Below, piece by piece: positions 44,757 through 56,306 of a stretch of DNA of 64,000 nt. How positions within the stretch are numbered: the first letter of the stretch is position 1; every line of letters begins with the position of its first letter. This DNA comes from Eremothecium cymbalariae DBVPG#7215 (lineage: Eukaryota; Ascomycota; Saccharomycetes; Saccharomycetales; Saccharomycetaceae). The position numbers were made by a program, and so were the translations under genes. The notes below the pieces were generated by a model that saw nothing but the letters and a program-made list of their open reading frames with translations, did not search any database and was not told the origin of the DNA. The stretch covers positions 62,001 to 126,000 of the forward strand of contig NC_016455.1 of assembly GCF_000235365.1 (NCBI RefSeq), read 5' to 3'.

Positions 44757-46144
44757 ATGTCTAATTTGATGAGTAATGAGGAACCGATTGTGCAGCCCAA
44801 TGATATTGATTCAGACTCAGATTCGGATGAGTTGATTCAAGATTGGTCTCCAATGGCTAGGTTGGCCAAAAAAAGCAAACGATTTTGCCAAGAAGGGGCC
44901 AAAAAGATTATGAACCTGATGGTACAAATATCCAGGAACACATGTTGTATGAAGCGAAAAAGACCATGTTCGATACTCTTTCAAATTCTGTTCGAGGATC
45001 TGTGGTCAAGCATCATGTTAAAGCATACTGGGAAAAAGAGCATAGAGTTGCACGGATTCCAAAACCGAAGGGAAGTTTCATGAATACAATGGGGAGGTTT
45101 GATAAATTGGGCCAATGTTGGCTTACGTTAAACGAATTTCTCTATTTGGTAGAAAGAGGTACGATTGCGCCTTATATTATGGTTAATACTATCGAAGAAG
45201 ATCTCGCAAAGGAAGTGCTGCTTAGTATTCAAGATATATATGGATTTTTTGATTCTCAAGATGAGCTTGATGAATTTTTTGTTTATGCCCATTTAAAGAG
45301 ACTTGGGTTTATCGTAAATTCCACTGAAAATGCCCCAACAGAATCAACCAGCTTTTATCCTCCTTTAATTAGAAACTCCATTTTGAAGCCATTAAATCTA
45401 AAAAATATACTATCTCTCTTCAGTGTTGGTTTGAATTTATTCAACGCTCCATTTTACCACCCTTTGCATTTTGTGTTCAATAGATATACGTCCTATCAAC
45501 AGATTTATGAATCTCTTAATAAGCTCGTTCCATACTATGTCCCCCCAAAAACAGTTGCTGAGTTACACCAAGAACGGGCTACAATAATACCCAATGAAAA
45601 AGTTAAAAAGGAGCGAAAGATATCTTTCAATGTATGGAAACCACAATCAGACTTTAAAAAGAAGAATCCAGGTCTTCCAGATTTTCAAATTGTAATTTAT
45701 AACAAAAACGACAGTACGCAAACTTTCCCGACCTGTGAGGAGTTTCAAAGCATATTCCAAAGACTTGACTACAAGTTTGAATTCTTAAAAGAGATTGATA
45801 TTGATGAGACTTCTACATGGGATGATTATTCATATACAAATGGTATATTAAGGCGAGATTTCATGGCTCAGAATAAATTATCATCCCAACAGAAGAAATC
45901 TTCCATTAATGAACTCCGCAAGAAAAAGCGGATAACGTATTCGCCAAATGCCATCAACATCCAACGTTTAAAAGAGGGCTACAGAAGTTTTATTTTGGCA
46001 ATCATAGATGATGGATTGATCAGTTTCATCCGAATTGCCCAATCTGATGTGGGGTCGACCAACATCTTGGGTTTGACAAAGGCAAAGAATAAACACAATC
46101 AAAAGGCTAAGAATAGGAAATTGACAGATAATAATAACAATTAG
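44757..46144 (+). CDS. SEN54: tRNA-splicing endonuclease subunit Sen54; frame broken near the N-terminus
   Basis: Structural subunit of the tetramer that excises tRNA introns; essential in S. cerevisiae. The first frame from ATG 44757 encodes an acidic start ending QDWSPMARLAKK. The rest, LPRRGQKDYEPDGTN onward, is in the frame open from 44861, with the first read at the A run 44868-44874. Both parts match Sen54: DWS..A, then PKRGEKDYEPDGTN in S. cerevisiae. One base appears to be missing in the A7 run. With it the protein would be about 462 residues (S. cerevisiae 467). Later landmarks: KPKGSFMNTMGR, LVERGTIAPY, AHLKRLGF, KKNPGLPDFQIVIYNK and GYRSFILAIIDDGLISF. Position matches YPL083C. A sequencing error is the most likely reason in an essential gene. 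Confidence 0.88.
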
Positions 46145-46195
46145 TGTATTGGTCCTATCCTTTTGCATATATAGATGTAGAATCAAAAGCTAAGT

Positions 46196-48704
46196 CTATT
46201 GGCTGAATTTCGAGTACATGCCTTCATTAAAAACCGATGGTGAATTGTAGAATGACGTTGGATTTTGTTCAAATGCTTCGTTGCTACTATTGGTGCTTCG
46301 TACAGAATCCAGGCCTGCAATTCCGGTTGGAAGTTTTTGAGGTACTTGGGGTGAACCGCTTTCCCTATTACGTTCATTATTAGGTGGATAACCAAAAGGC
46401 TTTTGCGAATCCTGTTTTCTTTGGGAGGATTTATACCCCCTAGGTGGAATAGGAGGGGCAGGGAGCGCTGTAGGTTGTTGGTCCGCTGAAAATGTTCCAC
46501 TGCTTTTTAGTTTCAGTTGTCCCATTCTGCTTTCAAGAGATGGTGGGATGTCGTCCAGCCCATATGCTGTATTACTACTACTTTGCGGACTATTTGCACT
46601 CGCACTAACCAAGTCTTTCGTCATTTGTAAAAGCATGTCATAGAAGGCAAGCCCTTTAGGAAAATCATTACTGAAAACTGTAAAGGAAGTGATACCATGT
46701 TGTAGCCTATTATATAACTCTTTCCGTTTTTCATCATTTTCCTTGTCTTCAGCAGTTTTACCTTCTGTGCCCATTAGTTTGAAGATTGTATCCAGAGCAA
46801 TCTTTATATCATTAATGACATTCGCTTGCTTAAATATAGTAGCCTCAATACGAGTGCTCAACGGTTTAAATTTCTCCAACTCCTCTTGAAATATAGCTTT
46901 TGTCCTAGTATCTGATTTTTGCCGGTTCAATATTAATATTTTAGTTATATCGTCCTCATTCATTTTTTCTTTCAAGTCTCTAGCAGTTGTAGTACGTTCA
47001 TCCCTTAAGATCTTTAGATTCTCGTACTGTTCTTTTACGGACTTCAATTTCGATAAAATTTCCTCGTTCTTCCTATCATCGATGTCTAGCAAATTTGACT
47101 CATCCTGAGACGTGTTGAAGCTATTAAAATTGTTCCATAAAAGAGAAAAGTTATTTAACAACTTGATTTCACTCACATATGGCTTTACTAGTGAAAACAG
47201 ATTTTCATCCGATTGAGATGCCTGGATTAAAGAAGTCTTGATTTTTAACAATATCTTCTTTGTTTGGGGTAGGGACGGTATTAAGCAAAGACATAATGCT
47301 CTTCCTTTTTTCAAATATATCTGATGTTAGCTTCTCAATATTAGAAAACGGGCTCTTAGTTACAGTTTCGGACCAGGCTTTAAGATGTTCTCTCATAATT
47401 GCGATTTGAGGATCTTCAGATACAGTTGACAAGCCTGTAAACCTCGTTTCCAAGTCTTGAAGCAATTTTGGCAAATTCATAAACTCCACGAACGATTCAA
47501 GTTCCCAATCAGCTGTTTCAACTGCATCTAACTCTTTTCTTAGTAATTGTGATTTTTCTTCAGAATAGATACTTTCCTTCTCATATACATCCAGAGGGAC
47601 TATGCCCTTAAATATTTCATTGCAGGATTCCGAAACGGATTCTAAGTATTCATCAATAATAGCATCAAACGGCGTTAATTTTATAGCGTGCATGGGCTTA
47701 ATGACTTCCAAAGTGACATCACTTGGTATGTGTTCATGATAAATATAATCATTATCTTTGGACACGGACTTCAATTTCTCATCTATCATTCTCCCGATAC
47801 TTTCTGCAGCAATGATCTCTTTTGAATGAGAGTTATTCTGTAATGCTTCTGCAATGGATGTAGAGGCCAGCTTCAAAAAAGCAACTGCATGACCAACCTT
47901 ACCTATCTGTTCCAAAGATATACCATAATTATAGGCCGCAATAGCCTCGTAGAGATAGTACTTTGAAAAAACTATACTCTTCCATTTGGATTGACCATAT
48001 GGCACAGAGGAAGCAAGTTCGCCGTCAGAACCACTGTAAAATTCTCGACATTCTTCATATAGCTTGCAACAACTAAAAGCTAACTTACTAATCAACGAAG
48101 CACGTTTTACAGTATCTGGCCCATTGATAAGCTTCAGCAAAAACAACTCCTGAGCCTCTGCATGTAACAATGATGACAAAAACTTAGTCGTCTCTACACG
48201 CAAGTCAATCGACGGAGAGTTCAAAAATGTCTCACTCATGTAATTAAAGCAGGAGACAGCCTTCGATAAATAAGGTAAGCTCTCTTTATAGTCCAACCTG
48301 AGTTTATCACTAGCAATATGAGTCAAAATAACGCCAATATTATACAAAATACTAGACTTTTCAAACACTAATGTGTGCTGCTTGTACTTGTGCAACGTAT
48401 CAGATCCATATTCTGCATCATACCATGTAAAAGATAGGTCTAATTGATTCGATTGGTTCCCAAGCCGTAAGTACATCTGTTCCAGATATGCATAATACAT
48501 CAAATTTTGCTCCAAAAGGGCTTCTGCCGCTAAATCTGAATTAGCATTAATCCTTAATTGATCTAGTTCTTTAGTTTTCTTTGCATCATAAAATTGACTC
48601 CATTGAGAGGACCCATAACTTTTCTTTAAATATGAAGCCAAAGCCTTGGACCAATTAAGAGGCTCTGTATCTTTCACCTTGAGTTGAATTAGGACAGCTT
48701 TCAT
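46196..48704 (-). CDS. BRO1: ESCRT-associated protein Bro1; frame broken mid-gene
   Basis: Endosomal class E Vps protein that binds Snf7 and recruits the deubiquitinase Doa4. N-terminal Bro1 domain (from MKAVLIQLKVKDTEPLNW, with SYLKKSYGSSQW) and a coiled V domain, then a Pro-rich C-terminus (PTALPAPPIPPRGYKSS, PQVPQKLP). The first frame stops at 47205. Family sequence resumes in another frame with KTSLIQASQSDENLFSLVKPYV, running to the stop at 46196. The join is at a five-base T run (47242-47246; A run on the coding strand) where one base appears to be extra. About 835 residues after correction (S. cerevisiae 844). ATG 48704 is chosen over the upstream extension. Position matches YPL084W. 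Confidence 0.88.
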
Positions 48705-48915
48705 CTCGTAGAACCAGAGATGACAACTCAATATCGCTCACTATGTTGTTTCTTAAGCTGATAACTATTCTAATAACCCCTTGGTGACCAACTTATTTCT
48801 ATATTAACGTTAGGAGTGACCAAAAATTTTCGGTGAACTTTTCAAGTCTGTATACTAATCACGAAGCTTGGGACAAAGTACTAATTGTAGGTCAGCGAGT
48901 TGCTTGTTGGTTGAA

Positions 48916-49731
48916 ATGTTGTGTCTGAGATTCACCAGGGGCCCTGTTGTAGGTATCCAGAATCGTTTTTTTTCCAGTTCGAGGGTACTTCAGAAAGCCA
49001 ATGAAGATGGCCATCTTAAACCGGCACCGTTCAATCCACGTCATTTGGGTGTTGCTAATGAAGTTTATATCCCTCCATCTTATCAAAACCTTCCAAGTGT
49101 ATTCTCATCTCCATTGGTAGTGACTAGAGCATTAATTAGGAGGATGTATACTTTTGGGTTAAATACGGTCCAAGTGGCTCTCTTTCGCTACCAATCTGGT
49201 ATTAAACCTAAGTTCCTGTTGTGGAAAAATAAAGCCATAGAGTCGTACGTGAATGTTAATAAGGGATTTGCTAGCAAAAATATTGATTCGGTAGCTCCAA
49301 CTGTTTCAATTTGGGTGGAAGAGGCTTTGCGTGTTAGAGCAAGACAACTGCCTAAAGGCACACAGTTCGAATGGGAATTAATTAAATTCAACGAGATTCC
49401 AAAGTTGGCATCTACTCAGGCTCTAATGATACCAGGCAGACCTTTAGAGATGATCCAATTAATTTACAAATTCAATACCAAACAAAGATTGATCAGATTG
49501 GACAAAAGTACCGGGAAAGCGGACAAAGTTCATAGAGATCTTGTTGATTATGTAGCGTTTCTTTGCGATGCCTCCACCAATGATATATATTTGATTGGCT
49601 CTGTATTTGAAAGTGCTCCTGAAGCAAAACTTCCGGCTGCTATGGACACGGATACCAAAGCTCTAATTGAAACGATGAAGATCAATGGTGACATATATAG
49701 GGAACAACCTACAGCGAAGAAGGGAACCTAA
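48916..49731 (+). CDS. MBA1: Mitochondrial inner-membrane ribosome receptor Mba1
   Basis: Matrix-side inner membrane protein that aligns mitoribosomes with Oxa1 for membrane protein insertion (Tim44/MBA1 fold). 271 residues (S. cerevisiae 278). An Arg-rich presequence with a likely cleavage region (RFFSSSRVL), then the conserved core FNPRHLGVANE, PSVFSSPLVVTRALIRRMYTFGLNTVQVALFR, GIKPKFLLWKNKAIE and VDYVAFLCDASTND. ATG 48916 is used; upstream reading opens only at a TTG. Position matches YBR185C. Confidence 0.95.
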   Translation: MLCLRFTRGPVVGIQNRFFSSSRVLQKANEDGHLKPAPFNPRHLGVANEVYIPPSYQNLPSVFSSPLVVTRALIRRMYTFGLNTVQVALFRYQSGIKPKFLLWKNKAIESYVNVNKGFASKNIDSVAPTVSIWVEEALRVRARQLPKGTQFEWELIKFNEIPKLASTQALMIPGRPLEMIQLIYKFNTKQRLIRLDKSTGKADKVHRDLVDYVAFLCDASTNDIYLIGSVFESAPEAKLPAAMDTDTKALIETMKINGDIYREQPTAKKGT

Positions 49732-49916
49732 CCCTGCATGCCGATATTTTAGTCGCGGATTAGATTTATATCTAAGGTATGCAAATAAATATTGTAAATA
49801 CACTGCATAAGAAAACTCTATTTTATTAATTTTAAAAACTCGCAATTAAATTTGTACTATTATAAAGAAATATATCTTTTTAGATGTATCCTTGTAGAAT
49901 GGAAGCTAACATGGGT

Positions 49917-52900
49917 TCACAAGTTATTTAGAACGTTGACATACCCACGGCCAGGCTTCTTTTTTCTTCTGGAAACAGCACTGCTTGGGCCAGAAGTCAA
50001 AGAGATTAAATCATCCAAACCGTTTGCACTCTTCCCAGAAAGACTAATGGTTGAGGAGGTTTGCCTAGAGGGCACAACTGGGGATAACGATGGCGATGGA
50101 GCAGAAGTACTTGCAATACACTCGCCCGTTTGTGGGTTAATTGGGGCAACTGCCCCATGAGTTCTAACCGCAGGCCCGCCTACTATTGATCCAGATCGTG
50201 GCTTTATCTCAGGAGTGTTGTTAATTTTCCTTTTAACGACAGGAGGAGGGGGAGGAGGGGTTGAAACCTTTAATATTTCTTCTTCACCAGCGTCCTTATT
50301 GACCCACCGTTTCAATTTCTCGTCATAATAAAAATTGTTCTTCTGTCCCAATTTCGCTCTGATTGGTTTCTTTTCGGTGGTATCCTTCTTGAGCCAACCG
50401 AACCAACGTGTGCCCGAGTTGACTCTTGTATCGTTAGCCTGAGATTTTGTTGTAGGCTTTTCAGAAGCTGCCTTCGATGCTGCAGCCTCTTTTTCCTTTT
50501 TACGCTCTACTTCCTGCTTCCTGTCCATTTCCCGTTTCAATTTTTCGTCATCATTTTGCTCGTCATCATCATCGGATTCGTCTTCAACCACATCGTCGTA
50601 ATATTGTTCACTAGCGCTTGGGGTATAAGGATTAAAGTTTGGATTAGATGCAGCTCGAATTACTGGAACTTTATCAGATCTGAAACTGTCTTCTTCATTT
50701 TTATAAATTTCCCTGATAGGTTCGAACCTGGAAGTCCTAGGAACTGGATGAGCCAAAACTGGTGACATTAAATGTTCGGACTCCGGAATAGGTTCAGAGA
50801 CAGAACTGCCAATATGGTCGCGTGATCCGAATTTGGATAATTTATACCCAAAACTAGGCTTAGAAAAACCTTCAGGATCATCTTGTTTGGTGGTTCCACT
50901 GAATGATTCGTCAATTAATGATTTGGGCATATAAGGATTTATAGATGATCTTCTGGAAGAAGTATTGCTAACAGGATGTGCGCTTGATAGAGCGGAAGTG
51001 GAGTTGTTGTTGGTGGCGTACGGATTCGAAACAGGTACGTGTTTCTCAACATATTTGGATACATTTTTTGAGGCATTAACCAGATGTTCAGATTTCGAAG
51101 GCAAGTTTGCCGAACTCAAGGAATTCCCATTAATAACTGAAGTAGATTTAGTTGCCCCAGGACTGAAATCACCTTGTGTGGGTTTTGTGTCCGTTATACT
51201 TTCATTTGGAGCGTCATCACAAAAGTATTTGATTATTGTGCTTGCAGAATCTTGAGTAGTTCCAGCTCTAGTTTCTAGAAGATGTTCATCTTTAAATGTT
51301 TCATCCTGATCGGATAATATAATTCGCTTCATTGAAGTTGGTGAAGGGTTAGCATCTTTTACTGAAGCTTGTGGTCTCTTGTCGTAAACTGGTGATGTAT
51401 GAATGACAGTATTATCACCCAGCCCAACAGATGAGGATTCTGGAGTTTCTCCAACAGATCCTGGTTGGGGTGAAGCACCAGAAACATCAGCCTCATCGCT
51501 CAAATTTTGGAGTTTTGCAGATATAGGCTGACTCACGAGTGAGCCGTATTGATTGGACGGTGCATAATTAACTGCAGATTTCTTTATGCGAGGAGACGTT
51601 GATACACCACTTCCAGATTTTTTAGGCGGTGGTGGGACCTCAGAAAATGTTGATGACTGCCTAGAAGAGGATGGAATACTGTGGGATAGGATTCCATGCG
51701 CAAAAGGTTTCCCACTTTGTTTAGAATCAACGTTCATAGGGGGTGGCGCAAAAAAATCAGTCATCGAGCTATTAGTTTGCATAGCAGCTAACTTTGCAGG
51801 GGTAATATTCATATCATGAACAGTTGGGTTACTGTGAGGCTTAGGAGGTGAATTCCCAGAATGTGTGCGATCTAAATATTGCTGATCAACAGAAAGTGTA
51901 CTTCCAGTACCAGTTTCATATTTGCATGTTTGCTTCTTTGGAGGTGCTGAAAATATTGGCGGAGGCGTGACCGCATGAGGAATACTAGAATTTCTAGTGT
52001 GACAGTTTGCTGGAGATGGAATACCTGCTTGACAGACATGATCTAAAAATCCGTGAGAATCATCAGAGTTTCTAGGAGAATGATGGTTGCTAGGGTTATA
52101 CTGGGAATGGGTCATTTTTAGAGTAGGAACTTGACCATCGGTTACAGTGGCCATTGGTGTGTTTACGTTTTCGTTTCCAGAAGCCGTACCAGCAATACGA
52201 GATGAGCTGATAACATGGTTATCATTAACCGAATGAGGCGCGTAGGTATTCTTATTTGACAAAGGCAATTCAGAGTGACTGCGTGGAATAGACGCATTTC
52301 CTACAACAGGTGGTCTCATTGGAGTAAAACTATGGTTTAAATCAAGTGTTGATGCGTTTCTTGAAGCATTTGGGGTAAAATTATCAAAAACAGTCTTATC
52401 ATGCTGTTTGCTTGAATCATCACTATCTCCAGCAATAAATTTATTAAAGGACTTGTCTAATTGACCCCACACGCTGCTAAATTTAGGCTTGCCTAACCAA
52501 CCAGTAGTGATTCCAGATAATCTTACGTTTATTAACTCCAAGCGATTTGATAAAGCAATTGACAAAGAAGTATTCTTCGCCAAATTTCTCATGGAATTAG
52601 TAATAACATCGACATATTTAGAAATAGTCGTGGCGAAACCGTAATCTAATAACGTTGCAGCATGAACAGCCTTTGAATATAATAACGTTGGAAAATGAGT
52701 AAGTTGCTCATTTTCAGTGACATAACTAAATTCGTATACTTCAGATAGCAGAATAGCATCCAACGAGTTAATGCTACCCAAAGATGCAAAGTTAACACCT
52801 GACTGAGGAATCACTTCATTTTGTGACAGTGGGACGTTTGCAATCACGAAACATATAATACCAGCCTCAATTTGGTTGTGTTGGATCAAGTAAACGCCGA

Positions 52901-55900
52901 ATCCCACTAAAAATTCAATTACCACAGGTGGTATTGGTATGGCCTCAGAGGAATTGTTGATATTATTCAAAATTGCAGCCAAAATCATATTCCAATATTG
53001 CAAACTCCAATTACCCTTTACAGGATCAGTAGTGAGCTCCTGTAAAATCCTCTTAGAATTTCCAGCAAAAACCTGAAATACGAAAGCTAGCAAATGCACA
53101 GAAAATGGATTCCTGAAAGTGGAGTCGTTGAATTCTTCATGTAAATATCTGTCAACGACACTGGCCCATGTCTCCCTTCCCAATAGACTACTTAAAACTA
53201 AGGCAAGAGCAAAATCTTTCTGACTTAAGGCTAAGTCTAAAGCAGCATCAGGAGAGCCTGTTTGCAAAGAAGCCAAAATATGCAGTTGGCTACTCGCTTC
53301 CAGTTTGAACGCATTAGGTGCAGTTCTAGAAGTCTGATTTGGTTGTGTGAGATAAGGAAGTAGTTGTTCGGAATCATATAAAACCTTGGAAAATTCCTTC
53401 AGCGCGGCATGGTTTTCTAGCTTTTGTTTTAAAACAGCAAGCAATAACATATTTTTGCCTGCGTGCTGTTCTTGTTGGAATTTCATCTTTAATTCCAACC
53501 ACTTGACAACATCCTTCCTTCTCGTTTTGCCTCTAACTAACGGTCCAGGAAATTCACGTAAAGCAATATCAGGTTTCAAGACCGAATCAAAGTTGCAAAC
53601 AGTCAGGTTTTTGATGGCATTGTTGGATTGAACAATGAAGTCACTAGAATTAGGATTTGCAGGCATGGCATAAACAATCTTGGCCGTTTGACTCCAGTTG
53701 AATATTGGAAATTGCCGGCGACTTAACTCGTAGTTATCTTGAACAGGCCCAGGAGCCGGATCTGTAGCAGGAGTCTGGATATTTACAACAGGACGCCCAT
53801 AAGGAACAACGGCAGGAATACCCTTTTGAACGCTTCCATTATTTACCTGATATTTCTGCTGATAATGGGGATGAACAGTTGGAGCATATTTTGATGCATG
53901 AGGGGCTTGTGCAGGTGCATATATGCTAGAATTCGACCGGGCATGAGTTCTCTTCTGTGTGCTTGGAGAAGGTGCAGCTGAACCAGCATTAACGCCAAGG
54001 CCCAAAGTTTGAAGTGCTGGAACAGGTTGAGGGAGATGCATTTGATTCTGCGGAAATTGAATACGTTGTTGGTTTGCTTGGAGGGTGTAAGGATTTGCTT
54101 GAGTGCCGTAAGAGCCAATGCTACTAACGGAGGCATTACTTGTGGCTCTTGCTCTTGAAGTCATTCCATAACCTACTGATCTGCGATCCTTAGGCAGTTC
54201 ATTTTGAGAGGGAGGGGATAAAACATTTTTGTTTGTGTTTTGATGGGCCATAAGTCCGTAAGGACCAGACTGCTGAGGTTGCCCTGGTTGTACAAATAGC
54301 TTAGGTGGAGGAGGAACTGCACCAGATGTCACATACGAATTTTCTGAGGTATTTTGGGATAACGGTGTATTTGGCACAGGAGCATATATATTGCTATAAG
54401 TGGATAACGTCTTTTGATGCGACGAGCCGGCCACCAGTGGAGTTAGTGCAGGAGTGGAGGTTTCAGAAATCGGCTGATATGGATTCTTAATAGGAATAAC
54501 TGGGACAGCTGGTTTTTCCTGACCTAAAGTTTGGTCAACATGTAGTTGCTTTACAGGGCCCATAGATAAAAAGGGTGGTGGTGCAGAAACACGAGGACTT
54601 GTAACAAGAGAATTCACCCCGGAAGGAACCCCAACCGGTCTTGCAGATTGTTTTTCATTTTTTTTGACCAAATCAAGAGGAAAATCATATGCATCAGATT
54701 TCTTCTTTTCCTCTTCTAGTTTCCTTATCGATTCATGGGGAACAGGCTTTATTAAGCTCTGGTCTTGTGGATCAGTACCAAAAATATTTGGTCTGCCTTG
54801 AAGTACGGTTTGTTGAGGATAAGGCTGGATTGAAGCCTGGACTAGAGGTGCATATCTCATATTTTTTTGGGTCTCTGGAGTAGATATACTAGAAATAATG
54901 CTTTGCTTTGGCATAGTTGCTGTATATGCAGATGTAGTGTGTGAATTAACAGAATAAGACGAACCTTGGGCATTTTGCATAGATTGGGTAAAACCGGGAC
55001 CAGGCCCCTTTGGAAGATAGGAATTACTTCCACCTACTTGAGATACTGAAGGTAGCTCCTCATCTGAATCCAAAAAGCTGTCATCATCTTGAGCTTCAGA
55101 AATATCACCACTTTTGTTACTGCCATTATCATCATCTTCTTGCTCATCCTCATCTTTTAACAAATCGTCATCGTCATCCAGAAATGAAAACTTCTTCACT
55201 GCTTCATCTGAATTGGCTTCTTGTTTATTATTATCATGATGTTCTTGAGGCACACTTGCAGGTTTCATAGTATTTGGAACATCAGCTTCTTTCCAGGGAA
55301 TTTTCTCCTGAATAGATGTAGCAGAAAATAATTCATCCATGATCGGTACATGCTTGTTACCGTTTCCATTGCTATCCTCTTTATGGTCAGAAAGTAAAAC
55401 ACTTGGCTCTTTGCTGTCTTCTGCAGGTTGTTCCCAAGGAAGGTTGGAAGGAGAAGCATCTCCAAAAAGGGTGTCACCATGATCTAAGTCCGATTCCTTT
55501 GTAGTAGCACACTGAGCCACATTTTCTGCAGGCCTAATTTGAACATTATATATTTTAGGGCCATTAGTTGTTGATTCTATAGGTCGAGACAATTCTTTTA
55601 GAAAATCGATATGTGATGTGGGCTCATCAAATAAGGAATCAATCGACACTTCAGGAGCAATCGAAGTTGTTTCTAGAACACGCTTATTTTCATCAATCAA
55701 AAGTTCAGACTCATGAATATGAGACTGCTGAAAGTTGTTTTCTGTAGTAGTAAGGTCATCCCAAGGCATTTTGGTATCGTCGGTATTCCCCGCGAATAAT
55801 TCATCAACCTGATGATCTTCCGAATTAACTGGAAGGACATTTACAGTCTTTTGAGCGAAATCCACTATGTCTATCTTTAGGTTTGAGCCACCTGTTGGAG

Positions 55901-56306
55901 CACCATATTGATGTATCAGCTCATCAACTGAATCACCTTTAACGTTCTGTGGAGATGTGTTATCCTGTATGACTTCAGAATGTTCATTTCTTCTGACGTC
56001 TTCTAATTCACTGGGTACCTCCGGAATTGATCTGAACCTTTCTGTAATTGATGTCATATGTTGCATTTCAGTGTTTAATACCTTCAAATCATCAGCGATT
56101 TCATTGTCAGTCATTCCTTCCGTAAATTGAGCGCCATTTGACTCAACAGATGATAAACTACCCATAAGTTCGCAAGCAGAGGAAGCAGCCAAGAAAGGCT
56201 CATTGTTATTAACACCAACGCGCTCTGATAACCGTCTTTCAGCTTTTTTTTGCTTCAGCTTTTGCTTTTTCTTCTGATTTCTTCTTCTTCTTGTATCTGT
56301 TGACAT
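49917..56306 (-). CDS. SEC16: COPII coat scaffold Sec16
   Basis: Large peripheral ER protein that organises ER exit sites and COPII assembly. 2,129 residues (S. cerevisiae 2,195). Mostly low-complexity, Ser/Pro/Asn/Gln-rich with acidic patches. A basic Lys/Arg start (RRRRNQKKKQKLKQKK), repeated short segments with LPWEQP, MPWDDL and IPWKEA in the first 400 residues, the central conserved (ACE1-type) domain from about 870 (FPIFNWSQTAKIVYAMP) to about 1290, and a conserved C-terminal segment near 1960-2010 (RWFGWLKKDT, NNFYYDEKLKRWVNKDAGEEE). Polyproline tracts are frequent. Position matches YPL085W. Confidence 0.96.
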   Translation of the reverse strand: MSTDTRRRRNQKKKQKLKQKKAERRLSERVGVNNNEPFLAASSACELMGSLSSVESNGAQFTEGMTDNEIADDLKVLNTEMQHMTSITERFRSIPEVPSELEDVRRNEHSEVIQDNTSPQNVKGDSVDELIHQYGAPTGGSNLKIDIVDFAQKTVNVLPVNSEDHQVDELFAGNTDDTKMPWDDLTTTENNFQQSHIHESELLIDENKRVLETTSIAPEVSIDSLFDEPTSHIDFLKELSRPIESTTNGPKIYNVQIRPAENVAQCATTKESDLDHGDTLFGDASPSNLPWEQPAEDSKEPSVLLSDHKEDSNGNGNKHVPIMDELFSATSIQEKIPWKEADVPNTMKPASVPQEHHDNNKQEANSDEAVKKFSFLDDDDDLLKDEDEQEDDDNGSNKSGDISEAQDDDSFLDSDEELPSVSQVGGSNSYLPKGPGPGFTQSMQNAQGSSYSVNSHTTSAYTATMPKQSIISSISTPETQKNMRYAPLVQASIQPYPQQTVLQGRPNIFGTDPQDQSLIKPVPHESIRKLEEEKKKSDAYDFPLDLVKKNEKQSARPVGVPSGVNSLVTSPRVSAPPPFLSMGPVKQLHVDQTLGQEKPAVPVIPIKNPYQPISETSTPALTPLVAGSSHQKTLSTYSNIYAPVPNTPLSQNTSENSYVTSGAVPPPPKLFVQPGQPQQSGPYGLMAHQNTNKNVLSPPSQNELPKDRRSVGYGMTSRARATSNASVSSIGSYGTQANPYTLQANQQRIQFPQNQMHLPQPVPALQTLGLGVNAGSAAPSPSTQKRTHARSNSSIYAPAQAPHASKYAPTVHPHYQQKYQVNNGSVQKGIPAVVPYGRPVVNIQTPATDPAPGPVQDNYELSRRQFPIFNWSQTAKIVYAMPANPNSSDFIVQSNNAIKNLTVCNFDSVLKPDIALREFPGPLVRGKTRRKDVVKWLELKMKFQQEQHAGKNMLLLAVLKQKLENHAALKEFSKVLYDSEQLLPYLTQPNQTSRTAPNAFKLEASSQLHILASLQTGSPDAALDLALSQKDFALALVLSSLLGRETWASVVDRYLHEEFNDSTFRNPFSVHLLAFVFQVFAGNSKRILQELTTDPVKGNWSLQYWNMILAAILNNINNSSEAIPIPPVVIEFLVGFGVYLIQHNQIEAGIICFVIANVPLSQNEVIPQSGVNFASLGSINSLDAILLSEVYEFSYVTENEQLTHFPTLLYSKAVHAATLLDYGFATTISKYVDVITNSMRNLAKNTSLSIALSNRLELINVRLSGITTGWLGKPKFSSVWGQLDKSFNKFIAGDSDDSSKQHDKTVFDNFTPNASRNASTLDLNHSFTPMRPPVVGNASIPRSHSELPLSNKNTYAPHSVNDNHVISSSRIAGTASGNENVNTPMATVTDGQVPTLKMTHSQYNPSNHHSPRNSDDSHGFLDHVCQAGIPSPANCHTRNSSIPHAVTPPPIFSAPPKKQTCKYETGTGSTLSVDQQYLDRTHSGNSPPKPHSNPTVHDMNITPAKLAAMQTNSSMTDFFAPPPMNVDSKQSGKPFAHGILSHSIPSSSRQSSTFSEVPPPPKKSGSGVSTSPRIKKSAVNYAPSNQYGSLVSQPISAKLQNLSDEADVSGASPQPGSVGETPESSSVGLGDNTVIHTSPVYDKRPQASVKDANPSPTSMKRIILSDQDETFKDEHLLETRAGTTQDSASTIIKYFCDDAPNESITDTKPTQGDFSPGATKSTSVINGNSLSSANLPSKSEHLVNASKNVSKYVEKHVPVSNPYATNNNSTSALSSAHPVSNTSSRRSSINPYMPKSLIDESFSGTTKQDDPEGFSKPSFGYKLSKFGSRDHIGSSVSEPIPESEHLMSPVLAHPVPRTSRFEPIREIYKNEEDSFRSDKVPVIRAASNPNFNPYTPSASEQYYDDVVEDESDDDDEQNDDEKLKREMDRKQEVERKKEKEAAASKAASEKPTTKSQANDTRVNSGTRWFGWLKKDTTEKKPIRAKLGQKNNFYYDEKLKRWVNKDAGEEEILKVSTPPPPPPVVKRKINNTPEIKPRSGSIVGGPAVRTHGAVAPINPQTGECIASTSAPSPSLSPVVPSRQTSSTISLSGKSANGLDDLISLTSGPSSAVSRRKKKPGRGYVNVLNNL

